NCBI RefSeq assembly: GCF_014284365.1
Contig: NZ_JACOGG010000017.1
Span: 1-64,000 of the forward strand
DNA from: Cognatundibacterium rugosum
Lineage (GTDB): Bacteria; Pseudomonadota; Gammaproteobacteria; Burkholderiales; Burkholderiaceae_D
Length of the DNA: 64,000 bases
Direction of reading: 5' to 3'
Positions 7,536 through 16,092 of this stretch are shown one piece after another (the first letter of the stretch is position 1; each line of letters opens with the position of its first letter). The position numbers and the translations under genes are program-made. The notes under the pieces are model-generated. The model was not told the origin of the DNA, ran no database searches, and was given only the letters and a program-made list of their open reading frames with translations.

Positions 7536-8465
7536 CTAGGGTCTGTTCAGTACCAGCGTTCTCCAGGCTGCATAGGTGGTCGGCACATTTTGATCCATCA
7601 CGAGCAGCTGACGCATTTTTTCGGTCAGTATCTCCAGGTCTTGCTGAGTGGCGGGGCCGGGCAAGCGGTCGAATGATGCGGCGATGCGCGGCCAAGGCAG
7701 TTCCGGCTGCACTTGCTGTAAATGACTGGCCCGCTGTTGCAGTACTGTTTGCTCAAGTGCTTGCTGACTGGCGAACACGATCAGGTTATAGCTGTCGGGC
7801 GAACGGGCCCAGCAGACCTCGCTAAACTGGCCGCGTAAGCTGTGCAGCATCTGCGCGATATTGCTGGGTTTGCCCCAGACATTGGCGACCAACACACCTT
7901 GTGGACGCAAGTGCTGCTGGCAACTGCGGTAAAAACCCGCTGTATTCAGCGCCGGTACCAGGCCTTGTTTGTCGTAGGCATCCAGGAAAATGACATCCAC
8001 TTGTTGGGCCATGGCAGGTAGATAGCTTGCGCCATCGGCTAGTATCACTTGCAAACGCTTGTCATTGGCAGGCAATGCAAAGGCGTCACGCAATGCAATC
8101 ACATCCGGGTTGATTTCCAGTGCAGTGATATGCGATTCCGGCAGATGAGTCAGGATATGCTTGACCAGCGAGCCGCCACCCAGACCTATCAGTAAAAAAT
8201 CGCGCGCTTGTTCCTGAAACAAGCGAAATCCCATCATCCACTGCGAATATGCGCACAGCAATGCATCTGGCTGCTCCATATGCATCACGCTTTGCATGCA
8301 TTTGGGTGTCAGGTACATCATCCTGAGCGGCGCGTCATCCAGCACAAAGGCCCTACCGTCACTGGCTTTGGCCAGCGTGCGCAGACGTTTCTGATGGGCT
8401 TGCTCAGCCGGATCAGGCGAACTGTTTAAAAATAACTGACTTAAACTCGGTCTGCGGTTAGCCAT
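7536..8465 (-). CDS. Spermidine-synthase-like methyltransferase-fold protein
   Basis: The 309-residue protein carries a Rossmann core with nucleotide-binding LLIGLGGGSLVKHIL, the acidic strand end TALEINPDVIAL and ILADGASYL, followed by VDVIFLDAYD. These are the glycine-rich loop and aspartates of the SpeE fold that bind decarboxylated SAM in true spermidine synthases. The N-terminal beta domain is short, so polyamine synthesis is uncertain; many bacterial members are unassigned. It starts six bases after the stop of the ParB-like gene, suggesting cotranscription. Confidence 0.8.
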   Translation of the reverse strand: MANRRPSLSQLFLNSSPDPAEQAHQKRLRTLAKASDGRAFVLDDAPLRMMYLTPKCMQSVMHMEQPDALLCAYSQWMMGFRLFQEQARDFLLIGLGGGSLVKHILTHLPESHITALEINPDVIALRDAFALPANDKRLQVILADGASYLPAMAQQVDVIFLDAYDKQGLVPALNTAGFYRSCQQHLRPQGVLVANVWGKPSNIAQMLHSLRGQFSEVCWARSPDSYNLIVFASQQALEQTVLQQRASHLQQVQPELPWPRIAASFDRLPGPATQQDLEILTEKMRQLLVMDQNVPTTYAAWRTLVLNRP

Positions 8466-8471
8466 CGCTGT

Positions 8472-9359
8472 TCATTCCGGTTTGCTTGATGCCTGTGCTT
8501 GTTGTAATGCAGTGCGCAACCGCTCAATTTCATCTTTCAGGCGCTGGTTTTCAGTCTCCAGCTCGTACAGACGTTGCTGCACGTCTTGCTGCCTTATCGC
8601 AGGGTAGCCTGTAGTTACGTCTGGCTCTGCCGTGTCCTCTGTTGCTGCTGTTTCCCACGGCGGCGACTCTGCGTCGGATACGGTCGTTTCTGGCTTAGGC
8701 TTAGCTTGCTGGCGCTGTACCCGGTTCTTTTCACGTACTTGCCGCGCTACTTCCTGCAATTCCTTACGTCCACCAGCGACCGCTGCTTGTTGCTCTGTTG
8801 TCGGCAGGCTGGCGATGGCGGCAGCTGCACTGATAGAGATGCTGCCATCACGTACCGCTCTGACTAACTCCGGTGACGCAGCACGCTGGATTTTCTCTAT
8901 CTGTACCACGGCATGGCTGCTGATACCCGCTACACGTGCGATTTCCTGGCGGCTCTGAGTCGGTTTGATCACAGGGACAGCCTGTTCGCTTTCCTGCAGT
9001 GCAGGCTCGGTACTGGTGGACTGCTGTTGCTGATTTCTGGTGCTCAGAATTTCTTTTTTGCGCAAGGCTAGCATACCACGCTGGAAATCAGACACGCTAC
9101 GGCGCGCCAGATGGTTATCGATCATCCATAACTGGACTTCCTCAATATTCGCAAAGTGATCGTTTTGGACTACTTTGTAGGGCAGCTGGTGCTTCTGGCA
9201 AATTGCATAGCGATTGTGTCCATCGATGAGCACCTCTCCCCAGCATACCAGTGCATCGCGGCAGCCTTCGGTCAACAGGCTGCGTTCCAGTGCTTCATAT
9301 TCGTGCTCTGTCAGTGGATCAATGTAGGCGCGTAATGCGTCGTGGATGACGATGCTCAT
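8472..9359 (-). CDS. Orphan ParB-like nuclease-fold protein
   Basis: The 295-residue protein begins MSIVIHDALRAYIDPLTEHE, with AGGA five bases upstream of ATG 9359. The N-terminal domain (about 1-80) has the ParB/Srx-type LIDGHNRYAIC motif. A middle helix-turn-helix-like region (about 125-190) reads SRQEIARVAGISSHAVVQIE and is followed by ISAAAAIASLP. The C-terminal third is acidic and polar, ending in a coiled coil of heptad Leu (LYELETENQRLKDEIERL). No ParA or parS-like cluster is visible. Stand-alone ParB-like proteins occur on mobile elements and as transcription regulators; the role here is unknown. Confidence 0.8.
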   Translation of the reverse strand: MSIVIHDALRAYIDPLTEHEYEALERSLLTEGCRDALVCWGEVLIDGHNRYAICQKHQLPYKVVQNDHFANIEEVQLWMIDNHLARRSVSDFQRGMLALRKKEILSTRNQQQQSTSTEPALQESEQAVPVIKPTQSRQEIARVAGISSHAVVQIEKIQRAASPELVRAVRDGSISISAAAAIASLPTTEQQAAVAGGRKELQEVARQVREKNRVQRQQAKPKPETTVSDAESPPWETAATEDTAEPDVTTGYPAIRQQDVQQRLYELETENQRLKDEIERLRTALQQAQASSKPE

Positions 9360-9515
9360 AAAAATCCTTGCGGCAAATTCGTAGTTGGCAGCATGCGCCA
9401 TCCACTGTTCATGTGTGGGGCAGCGCAATGAGAAAAGCGGAAGGCCGCATTGTAGCCGAGAACGGCATAGCTTGTGGTCGCGACGCGGAGTGCGGTCAGC
9501 TGCCTGGGGAATGAA

Positions 9516-9557
9516 GCGCTTAGCCCACGCCTAAAAAAATGGGGGAGGGCTAAGCGC
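9516..9557 (-). terminator. Long stem-loop between phasin and ParB-like genes
   Basis: GCGCTTAGCCC (9516-9526) and GGGCTAAGCGC (9547-9557) pair perfectly over 11 bp. The 20-base loop carries a run of seven A on the plus strand. It lies 20 bp after the stop of the phasin gene on the minus strand. The usual T-run after the stem is absent, so it may be a protective 3' structure rather than a classical terminator. Confidence 0.5.
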
Positions 9558-9577
9558 CGACGTGCAGGTACGCCGTA

Positions 9578-10633
9578 TCAAGACTTGGTGGTTCTGGTTT
9601 TCTTCGCGGCAGGGGTGGTTTTTACCTGCAGTTTAGCCGTAGGGAAGGGGAACTTCTGTGCAGGCTTCGGTGTGCCGGATGCATTGCTGGCCGTTGCCGC
9701 AGGTATGGCGGTCGTGCTGGGCTCTGGCACGACAGGCTTTGCGACGGCTGGCTTAGTCGCTGCAGGTTGCGCGCTGACGCCTTTGGTCACTGGTGTAACA
9801 GCCTTTGCTGTGGGCGCTGTCTTAGCTTGGGGCGCCTCAGCGGATTTCAGCTTGGATTCTGCGCTGGTGTTCGCTTTGCCCGTGGTTACTCCTTTAGGCG
9901 CTTTGGCTGCGTGACTTGCGCTTTGTGGTGAGGCTGCGGTTTTTTTTGAAGCGGTTGTTGTATTGGCAGGCTTTACTGTTTTGGCGAGTACTTTTGGCGG
10001 CGCCGTTTTTGGGGTGACTGCAGTTTGGTTTGCCTGGTTAGATTCTGCCGTCAGCAGAGATAACTGACTGACTGGCGCTGGCGCAGCAGTTGTAGGAGTG
10101 ATGTCTATTTCAGTCACACGTTCTTCTGCGATTGGCACCAGTGTCGTGGTGGCCTGCACCTGGGTGTTCAGCGGATTGCTGACGGTGATACTAAGCGTAT
10201 CCGGGATCAGACTGGCTGGCACATTCAGCACAGTATTGCTATGAAAGCTCAAACCATGACCCTGATCGCTGAATTGTTGTTCAAGCTGATGCTTCCATTG
10301 CTGACCTGCTTGCTGCCATTGTTGCAGCCAATGATCCCGAGTCTGCACACTGTACGCCTGCAACGCTTGTTGATGTGCCTGCAGATGCTCAGCGCGGGTT
10401 TGCGTGCGTTGTTGGCTCAGCGCTATCCATTCCTGCGCATCTTTTGCCTGCAGCAGTTGCTGCGTGGTCTGGCTGTAGTCATCCAGTGACTGGCGTGCAT
10501 ATTGAAATTGCAATGCAAGAATCTGCTCGAAACTCTGAAAGGCAAATGCCGAGTATCCTTGCAGTAGTGTAAATTGTTGGCTGAGCTGCTCTTGTGCAGC
10601 AGCAGCGGTGACATCGGGGTGGGGCAACGGCAT
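9578..10633 (-). CDS. Phasin-family protein with Ala/Lys/Pro-rich histone-like tail
   Basis: The 351-residue product has an N-terminal phasin-type helical region (about 10-125, rich in Gln, Leu and Ala, with FAFQSFEQILALQFQYARQS). After a hinge, a long low-complexity tail (about 210-351) is built from Ala, Lys, Pro and Thr, ending AAKKTRTTKS. Phasins coat polyhydroxyalkanoate granules. Lys/Ala/Pro tails of this type resemble those that tie PHA granules to the nucleoid (PhaM-like), which would be a sensible function here. AGGAGA precedes the ATG. The PHA synthase gene lies far away at 54-56 kb. Confidence 0.75.
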   Translation of the reverse strand: MPLPHPDVTAAAAQEQLSQQFTLLQGYSAFAFQSFEQILALQFQYARQSLDDYSQTTQQLLQAKDAQEWIALSQQRTQTRAEHLQAHQQALQAYSVQTRDHWLQQWQQAGQQWKHQLEQQFSDQGHGLSFHSNTVLNVPASLIPDTLSITVSNPLNTQVQATTTLVPIAEERVTEIDITPTTAAPAPVSQLSLLTAESNQANQTAVTPKTAPPKVLAKTVKPANTTTASKKTAASPQSASHAAKAPKGVTTGKANTSAESKLKSAEAPQAKTAPTAKAVTPVTKGVSAQPAATKPAVAKPVVPEPSTTAIPAATASNASGTPKPAQKFPFPTAKLQVKTTPAAKKTRTTKS

Positions 10634-10963
10634 GAAACTCTCCTTCAGAATAGGTAAGACGGTTCAGGCGGGCTGCGTCGGGCCAGAATTGGATAATTGA
10701 CGCATTGCAGCAATCCTGATTTTACTCTGGGACTGCTTAAAAAGTCAGCAAAATATTTTGCATGTGCTTCTGGCGTTTTTGCATAGACAGCTTGCCGGAC
10801 CAGGCGATAGGAGGTACGCCAACTTCTCTGGCAGCGTGAATTGCAGCGTGCATGGCAGCGAGTAGCACTGCCAGTGCTGCCTGCGTCGCCATGCATTGTG
10901 GGGTAAATCGGCCTAAGCCGTATCGTTGTGAATGAATGAACAGATCAATATAGGAAAGAAAAA
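10634..10963. other. Intergenic region upstream of the phasin and MazG-like genes
   Basis: This 330-bp gap separates two divergently transcribed genes. It contains several copies of gcagc/gcagcg-like words (around 10830-10885) and the MazG-like promoter region, but no convincing coding sequence: the 83- and 86-codon minus frames here lack ribosome sites and look random. PHA-granule regulators recognise TGC-rich sites, but I cannot assign one. Confidence 0.4.
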
Positions 10964-11329
10964 ATGCAGGATAGTTTTGGCACTTTACAACAGGCACTCA
11001 GAGCGTTTGCGGCTGAACGCGACTGGGCACAATTTCACACACCGAAAAATCTGGCTGCTGCCTTGACGGTAGAAGCCGCTGAATTGCTGGAAATTTTTCA
11101 ATGGTTGCCCAGCGGTGAAAAAGACACACTGAGCCCAGCGCAGTACCAGGCTGCTGGCCATGAAATGGCTGATGTGTTGTGCTACTTGCTGATGGCGGCG
11201 GACCGCTTGGAAATTGATTTATTCGCCGTTACACAAGAAAAAATCGGCTTAAATGCCTTGAAGTACCCGGTTGCCAGGTTTGCTGGAAAATCTGATAAAT
11301 ACGATCAGCCCGCTCAGCCAGATTCCTGA
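10964..11329 (+). CDS. MazG-like nucleotide pyrophosphohydrolase (dCTPase type)
   Basis: This 121-residue all-alpha protein has the metal-binding signature of the MazG superfamily: EAAELLEIFQW followed by EMADVLCYLL (EXXE...EXXD). The length and the WAQFHTPKNLAAAL segment fit the single-domain RS21-C6/dCTPP1-like group, which hydrolyses non-canonical or surplus dNTPs to dNMP and pyrophosphate. A GAAAG run precedes the ATG. It converges with the next gene, the stops being only five bases apart. Confidence 0.88.
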   Translation: MQDSFGTLQQALRAFAAERDWAQFHTPKNLAAALTVEAAELLEIFQWLPSGEKDTLSPAQYQAAGHEMADVLCYLLMAADRLEIDLFAVTQEKIGLNALKYPVARFAGKSDKYDQPAQPDS

Positions 11330-11334
11330 CACAA

Positions 11335-11781
11335 TCAGGCACATTGATGCTGGCGTTGTTCGAGCTGATTTAAAAATGCCAGGTGAGGATACTGGTCTGG
11401 CGTGATTGCAAAGCCGCGTTGGCTCAGCCATGTGCAGGCTTGCTCCAGACTGACACAGGATTGGTAGCGATGGTTTTCTGTCAGTCCTGCCTGGCGGCGC
11501 ATTACATCGAGATGCAATTTGCTGGGCAGAATAAACGCAACACAAACACAGCCATTGGCGAAAACCCAGTCACTCATGCTGTTGTACGACTGCAAGGAAT
11601 CCTGCGTCGACATTTCCCACATAGCACCGTGTGCTAGTCCGGCCCAGGGCCTGTCCTTCGGTGCCTTGGTTTGCAATTCTGCGAATATGGCTTCGGTTCC
11701 CTGCTGATTAAAACTACCTCCAAAAGTTCTGACCAGCACATCGCCGACCAGGTCAATCTGCCACTGACCGTGGATATTCAT
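11335..11781 (-). CDS. Hypothetical protein (possible STAS-like fold)
   Basis: From ATG 11781 the product is 148 residues (MNIHGQWQIDLVGDVLVRTF). The order of beta strands and helices, with VGDVLVRTFGGSFNQQGTEA near the N-terminus, suggests a small alpha/beta domain resembling STAS or SpoIIAA-like proteins, but I see no phospho-serine motif. GGGAAAG lies about five bases upstream. No signal peptide or membrane helix is visible. The function is unknown. Confidence 0.6.
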   Translation of the reverse strand: MNIHGQWQIDLVGDVLVRTFGGSFNQQGTEAIFAELQTKAPKDRPWAGLAHGAMWEMSTQDSLQSYNSMSDWVFANGCVCVAFILPSKLHLDVMRRQAGLTENHRYQSCVSLEQACTWLSQRGFAITPDQYPHLAFLNQLEQRQHQCA

Positions 11782-11971
11782 GTTACTTTCCCGACTCACT
11801 TTATCAGTCCGTAGTCTGGCAGTGTTTCCCAGCCAAAACAAGTGAAAACAGTTGGTTTGTGGCAACGATGTCACGTGATCGGCGTCACTGACGCGTCATA
11901 ATTTTTCTATATCTTTTCTACACCCTTACACCGCGATCCACGCTCCTTTTTGCTCCCTTTTTTGAGTTCGT

Positions 11972-12376
11972 ATGAGTCAGCCAGAAAAACGTCAATACCA
12001 GCGCATACAATTTTTCCGATTAGTTAAAGATCAGGATTTGATACCGGTCTGGGTGTTTAATAGCGTGTCACCGGGCAGCAGTATTGCCGCTTTGGTTGTC
12101 GACATGAGTGAAAACGGTATGCAAGTGTTGACCAGTACCGAGGAAAAACCGGAAGCAAGCCGTTATTTTCTGCATTTCCTGGGGGATGAGGGGAATACCC
12201 TGGATATTCCTGCCATGCAGGTGGAACGCATTTGGTCGACCCATGAGCAGGGATTATATGTCCGTACCGGATTCAGGCTCGATGCGGTCGACAGACTGAC
12301 GCTGGATCTGATGCAGGACAAAATGCACAGAAATCCCGCGGCCTTCATACGCTGCAGTTTGTCAGCTGCACAATAG
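11972..12376 (+). CDS. PilZ-domain protein
   Basis: The 134-residue protein is essentially one PilZ domain with both c-di-GMP contact motifs: RxxxR at Arg7-Arg11 (KRQYQR) and D/NxSxxG at Asp44-Ser46-Gly49 (DMSENG). It is a likely c-di-GMP receptor acting on motility or surface polysaccharide. A GGDEF protein that could supply the ligand is encoded at 50.9 kb. There is no operon partner. Confidence 0.85.
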   Translation: MSQPEKRQYQRIQFFRLVKDQDLIPVWVFNSVSPGSSIAALVVDMSENGMQVLTSTEEKPEASRYFLHFLGDEGNTLDIPAMQVERIWSTHEQGLYVRTGFRLDAVDRLTLDLMQDKMHRNPAAFIRCSLSAAQ

Positions 12377-12400
12377 GTGTAAGAGGTTCATCCACAGGTT

Positions 12401-12422
12401 AAGAGCAGGCCAAGAGCAGGCC
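12401..12422 (+). repeat. Two tandem copies of an 11-bp unit
   Basis: AAGAGCAGGCC occurs twice head to tail in the short gap after the PilZ gene. This is simple slippage-type duplication with no visible role. Confidence 0.7.
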
Positions 12423-12467
12423 AAACAAGGCTCAACGGTTCATCAGCTACACGCCGGCGCTGTTGGC

Positions 12468-13730
12468 TCAAGACTGAGGGCGACGTGTGGCATGGCGGTA
12501 AAGGGATGGGATTTTATTCTGACTCAGTATCACCATCACCAGACTGCCTGCTGCCAGTAAGCCCCAGTTAACGGCAGGGATGTTCCAGCGTTGCGCAAGG
12601 TCAAACAGCAAGCCACCGGCCAGGCTGCCCGTCATATTTCCCATGCTTTGATACAGCATCTGGCGTGACATCAGCTGGCCGGTATCGGCTGAGACCCGGT
12701 CCGCATAGCGTGCGGTCAGTACGTCCAGCGAAGGACCATAAAAAATCTGGGCAAAAGACAGCAGCACTGACGCAATGATGACCGTGGCAGCATAAGTCGG
12801 GAACGCCAACATGCACAGGAAACTCAGAAACAGGCTCAGGTAACCGAATTGCAGGAAACGGAAATGGTCTTTATTCCGCACAGCCTGTTTGGATACCGGA
12901 ATTTGAAACGCAATGATCACCACGGCGGCGACCCAAAATGGGGTAGAGACAGATAAATCCGGCGTGAACTTTGGGATATGCAGACTGAAGCCTATGGTAG
13001 GTTGTACCGCAAAGCACCAGAACACAGCATTGGATAAATAAAACAGCAAAGGCAGTTCTGACTGTAGGCTACGTTCATGACTGAGTTTGTCATTGCCAGC
13101 CACCAGATCGCAGGCAAGTTTTTGTTGCTGTTCCAGCTCGTACTGCTGTTTGAGTAAGCCGCTTTCGTGACCTACGATAGCCCGCATGGCTGCCAACATC
13201 AATAAGCCGTAGCTGATAAAGGTAATCAGCACAATCAGGAACACCAGCTTCATGGTGTGATGTGGAATCCAGCCCGCCAGCAGATAACCTGCGACCAGAC
13301 CTATCCTGATGGCGAAGGATAAGCGGCTGAATAAAGAAGTCTGATCCAGGTCCCGTAATTTCAGCAAATAAAATTTCAGACCAGGAAATGACAAGCCGCT
13401 GCCCAGCCCGGCCAGCACAGCAAAAACAGCCAGGGCCCAGGCTTGTTCCAGAAACGCCATGCAATACAGCGCTATCCCTTCCAGCAAAATATTGCCGGAC
13501 ACCGCCAGCGGGTGATTAGCTGTTGCCGGAAATCGGCTGCCTAACCAGGACCCGATCACGCGTCCCAGGTTGAGTCCGCACAAGATAGACGCCGCCCAGA
13601 ATCCGGAAAATTTGATCCCGGTTTCAGAGACGATCAATGGCGTGTACAAGGCCACACCACCCGAAGCAATGGCAACGCCCAGATAAATCAGATAAGCATT
13701 CAGGCGGGAATTCAGAGTTTGTTTATGCAT
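12468..13730 (-). CDS. Major facilitator superfamily transporter
   Basis: From ATG 13730 (MHKQTLNSRLNAYLIYLG) the product is 420 residues with about twelve hydrophobic segments. A basic, charged central loop (about 180-240, with ESGLLKQQYELEQQQKLACD) separates the two six-helix halves. The frame continues upstream to 13892, but that stretch is not membrane-like and is excluded; no clear Shine-Dalgarno marks the chosen start. The substrate is unknown. Confidence 0.82.
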   Translation of the reverse strand: MHKQTLNSRLNAYLIYLGVAIASGGVALYTPLIVSETGIKFSGFWAASILCGLNLGRVIGSWLGSRFPATANHPLAVSGNILLEGIALYCMAFLEQAWALAVFAVLAGLGSGLSFPGLKFYLLKLRDLDQTSLFSRLSFAIRIGLVAGYLLAGWIPHHTMKLVFLIVLITFISYGLLMLAAMRAIVGHESGLLKQQYELEQQQKLACDLVAGNDKLSHERSLQSELPLLFYLSNAVFWCFAVQPTIGFSLHIPKFTPDLSVSTPFWVAAVVIIAFQIPVSKQAVRNKDHFRFLQFGYLSLFLSFLCMLAFPTYAATVIIASVLLSFAQIFYGPSLDVLTARYADRVSADTGQLMSRQMLYQSMGNMTGSLAGGLLFDLAQRWNIPAVNWGLLAAGSLVMVILSQNKIPSLYRHATRRPQS

Positions 13731-13975
13731 GGAGCAAGTGGCCGGCAGACTGGAACACCATGCCTCCCATAGCGGGAAGCTGGCATCGCTGGCTGCTGCC
13801 ACGCCGATTGTAGAATGGACAGCAACTATTTTACCCGTCGTTAGGAGTTGGATGTCGCACAAATTGCAGCTAATTTTTTCCGCAACTGTCACTGCTTGAA
13901 GCTGACCGCATCAGCTTGGTGATGGCGGTCAGGTGTGGTGCTGAACAGCGTATAGACTGCTTGAGCGCTTAGCGA

Positions 13976-14641
13976 TTACTTGCTGACTGGTAGTAAGCGT
14001 ACTGAGTAGGGCGCGTTGTACTGTTTGCCGGCTGTTGTTGCTGGTTTGAATTTACAGCTTTTGACCAGGCGAATACTTTCACGGTCCAATGCTTCATCGC
14101 CGCTGGCCCATTCCAGCGAGGTGCGCTGTACTTCGCCAGTTTTACTCACCAGGCTGCCGACCACGATGCCTAAGCCATTTTCTGTGGGATCCGTAATCCT
14201 GACGCTGTCGGATTTGTCACAACTGTCTGCGATCAGTTCCGGATCCATATCGAAGCGCAGTTCTTCATCCAGCCGGAAGATATAGTTGACCGCTGCGTTC
14301 AATTCCTTACCCGGTGCTTCATCCAGGATTTTGCAACCGATCACGGACTTCGCCAAAGTCTGATCCAATATCCACCAGCCACTGCTACGTAAAAAATCAA
14401 CGGCATTGATTTTTCCGCTAGGATCAATTTTCAGTAAAACTTTGGCATTACCATGAAACCGGTTTCGCAGCGCGGCTTTTGGATATTTGGCTGCCATGCA
14501 GTGGTCGAGAATATTGATTTTTTTTAGCTTTATATCAGCCGTTGCTGGCTGTTCGGGCTGCTTGACTGACTCGGGTTCATTCGCGTAGCACATTGGGTTG
14601 CTAAGACTGAGGAGAAAAGCAAAGATAAGCAAACTGCGCAT
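13976..14641 (-). CDS. Secreted protein with two TonB C-terminal-like domains
   Basis: The 221-residue precursor has a clear signal peptide (MRSLLIFAFLLSLSNPMCYA). Two tandem domains of the TonB C-terminal type follow. The first runs over AKYPKAALRNRFHGNAKVLL and the second ends in SIRLVKSCKFKPAT. The first repeat contains the Y/F-P-x-x-A signature that receptors pair with in TonB. There is no transmembrane anchor or proline spacer as in true TonB, so it is a periplasmic relative of unknown use. A shorter paralogue is encoded at 20798-21133. Confidence 0.75.
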   Translation of the reverse strand: MRSLLIFAFLLSLSNPMCYANEPESVKQPEQPATADIKLKKINILDHCMAAKYPKAALRNRFHGNAKVLLKIDPSGKINAVDFLRSSGWWILDQTLAKSVIGCKILDEAPGKELNAAVNYIFRLDEELRFDMDPELIADSCDKSDSVRITDPTENGLGIVVGSLVSKTGEVQRTSLEWASGDEALDRESIRLVKSCKFKPATTAGKQYNAPYSVRLLPVSK

Positions 14642-14903
14642 AGTGAAGTACTTTCAATCAGAAGAAAAATAGAGCCGGCGCAAAATCGCGTCAGTGATGT
14701 TATGGATCTGGCTTGGAAACTTGCACTAGCAGCGGAAAATCATTGCTGAGCGAATGATTGCAATCAAGCAAGTTCACTGATCATAGCATGATTTACTTGC
14801 ATGAATAGCAAGCCAGCCTGAAAAATTCCCGATGTCGTTGAATGTTTGTTGCACCGATGGAGCCTGCACTTTCGTTCGCGTATCCTGCATCACGGCGAGG
14901 TGC

Positions 14904-15656
14904 TCAGGACTGGATGAGATGATGTACAAACTGGCTGAAACTCTCTTTGAAATGCGCGTCTTTTTTGAGTATTGCGTCAGGTAATTCTTTATCATGCTTG
15001 AGCTCTGATGCGGTCACCAATACACTTTGTGTGTGCCTGTGTTTGGGACTGGACTTTTGCATCGCGCTGATTAAAGCGAGCCCATTCAAACGTGGTGTTT
15101 CCAGGCCGGTCACGACCAGGTCAAACGGTTCAGACAAAATACGTCCCAGAGCCTGATAGCCATCATTGACGACTTCTACCCGGAAGCGGTAAGGAATCAG
15201 GATATCGCGTACCACGCTGATGATCACGTCAGAACTCTCTACGATCAGTGCAGAATAGCTGCATTGTGCCGTCCGCAGCCGGATTTGGCTCAATTGTGCG
15301 CGAATTTCTTCGCCAGGTATTTGCTGCTGCTGATATTGCTGGATGACACGTCGCAACAGATCCAGGTATTCCAGTGCCGTTGGCGTAAAACGATCACGTA
15401 ACAAGCCTGGTTGTTCGATCAAAGCAGAAATCAGGTCTTCAAACGGGTGGCAAACGTCAGACACAATATGCATGCCATAGGTACCACCACTGCCTTTCAG
15501 GCTATGGATGCGCCGGTATAACTCTCTGCATGTCTCCAGATTAAAGGAGTGGGCATCCATATGCAGAATCAGATTTTCCAGTTCATCAAGTTGGGAAGGC
15601 AGGTCATTGAGGTAGTGTACGCGCAATGCATCTAGCATTGCTTGAGCCTTATTCAT
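14904..15656 (-). CDS. Hpt domain fused to a degenerate receiver domain
   Basis: The 250-residue protein has an N-terminal histidine phosphotransfer domain (about 1-110) with phosphoacceptor His51 in RIHSLKGSGG. A C-terminal receiver-like domain (about 133-250) follows. The receiver keeps the LVTASEL switch Thr and a Lys in LKKDAHF, but the phospho-accepting Asp is replaced by Gly184 (VVTGLETP) and the first acidic pair is reduced to Glu140. The receiver is therefore unlikely to be phosphorylated and may be a docking module. No partner kinase is adjacent. Confidence 0.85.
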   Translation of the reverse strand: MNKAQAMLDALRVHYLNDLPSQLDELENLILHMDAHSFNLETCRELYRRIHSLKGSGGTYGMHIVSDVCHPFEDLISALIEQPGLLRDRFTPTALEYLDLLRRVIQQYQQQQIPGEEIRAQLSQIRLRTAQCSYSALIVESSDVIISVVRDILIPYRFRVEVVNDGYQALGRILSEPFDLVVTGLETPRLNGLALISAMQKSSPKHRHTQSVLVTASELKHDKELPDAILKKDAHFKESFSQFVHHLIQS

Positions 15657-16092
15657 AGGGGGAGAGCCTGTATTTTTTAGTATAGGTCAGTGTCCGTGAC
15701 GCATTCTGTCTGGCGTTGATGTGTCTCTTGCTCCAGTTTGAGCGCAGCTTTTCATCGCGTCAATTCCGGTGCTTGAAAAAGGCAAGTTTCCCTCAAAAAA
15801 TGTTGCAAAAATAATCGCACGAACGTTCGTGAATGATATCGTGTGAATGTCCTTGTACAAGGCGGAAAGTTCAAAAATAATACTCTTAAATATGTTAAAT
15901 ATATATTTTAGTATTAAATTTAAGTACCTTTCTTCTAGTTAAGATGCACTTTTAGATAATTGATTTCCTTCCGGGATGTGGGCTGTCAAACTGTGTTCAC
16001 GGTGAAGCAAACAGGGGCAATACCAACGCAAATATGCGTAGCGCCTGTGGATTCAGTCGAAGACTCTATACACAATGACTAAGGATACGACT
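15657..16092. other. 436-bp leader region with AT-rich core and palindromes
   Basis: This region between the Hpt protein and the first OMP gene is coding-free. It contains two perfect palindromes (listed separately), an AT-rich stretch at about 15880-15950 suited to a promoter, and from about 15980 a leader that recurs in front of the second OMP gene (ctgtgtt.acg.tgaagcaa, then ATTCAGTCGA). Confidence 0.6.
15818..15831. promoter_or_regulatory. Perfect 14-bp palindrome CACGAACGTTCGTG
   Basis: This dyad has the CGAACG/CGTTCG core often seen in TetR-family operators. It lies about 260 bp upstream of the first OMP gene and about 160 bp upstream of the Hpt gene start. A second perfect dyad, CCTTGTACAAGG, follows at 15851-15862. 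No TetR gene is in the window, so the regulator would act from elsewhere. Confidence 0.5.

Noticed and set aside
10645-10997. Two overlapping minus frames upstream of the MazG-like gene
   Set aside because: Cys/Arg/Ser-rich random-looking protein, no ribosome site, and they cover the promoters of two divergent genes.
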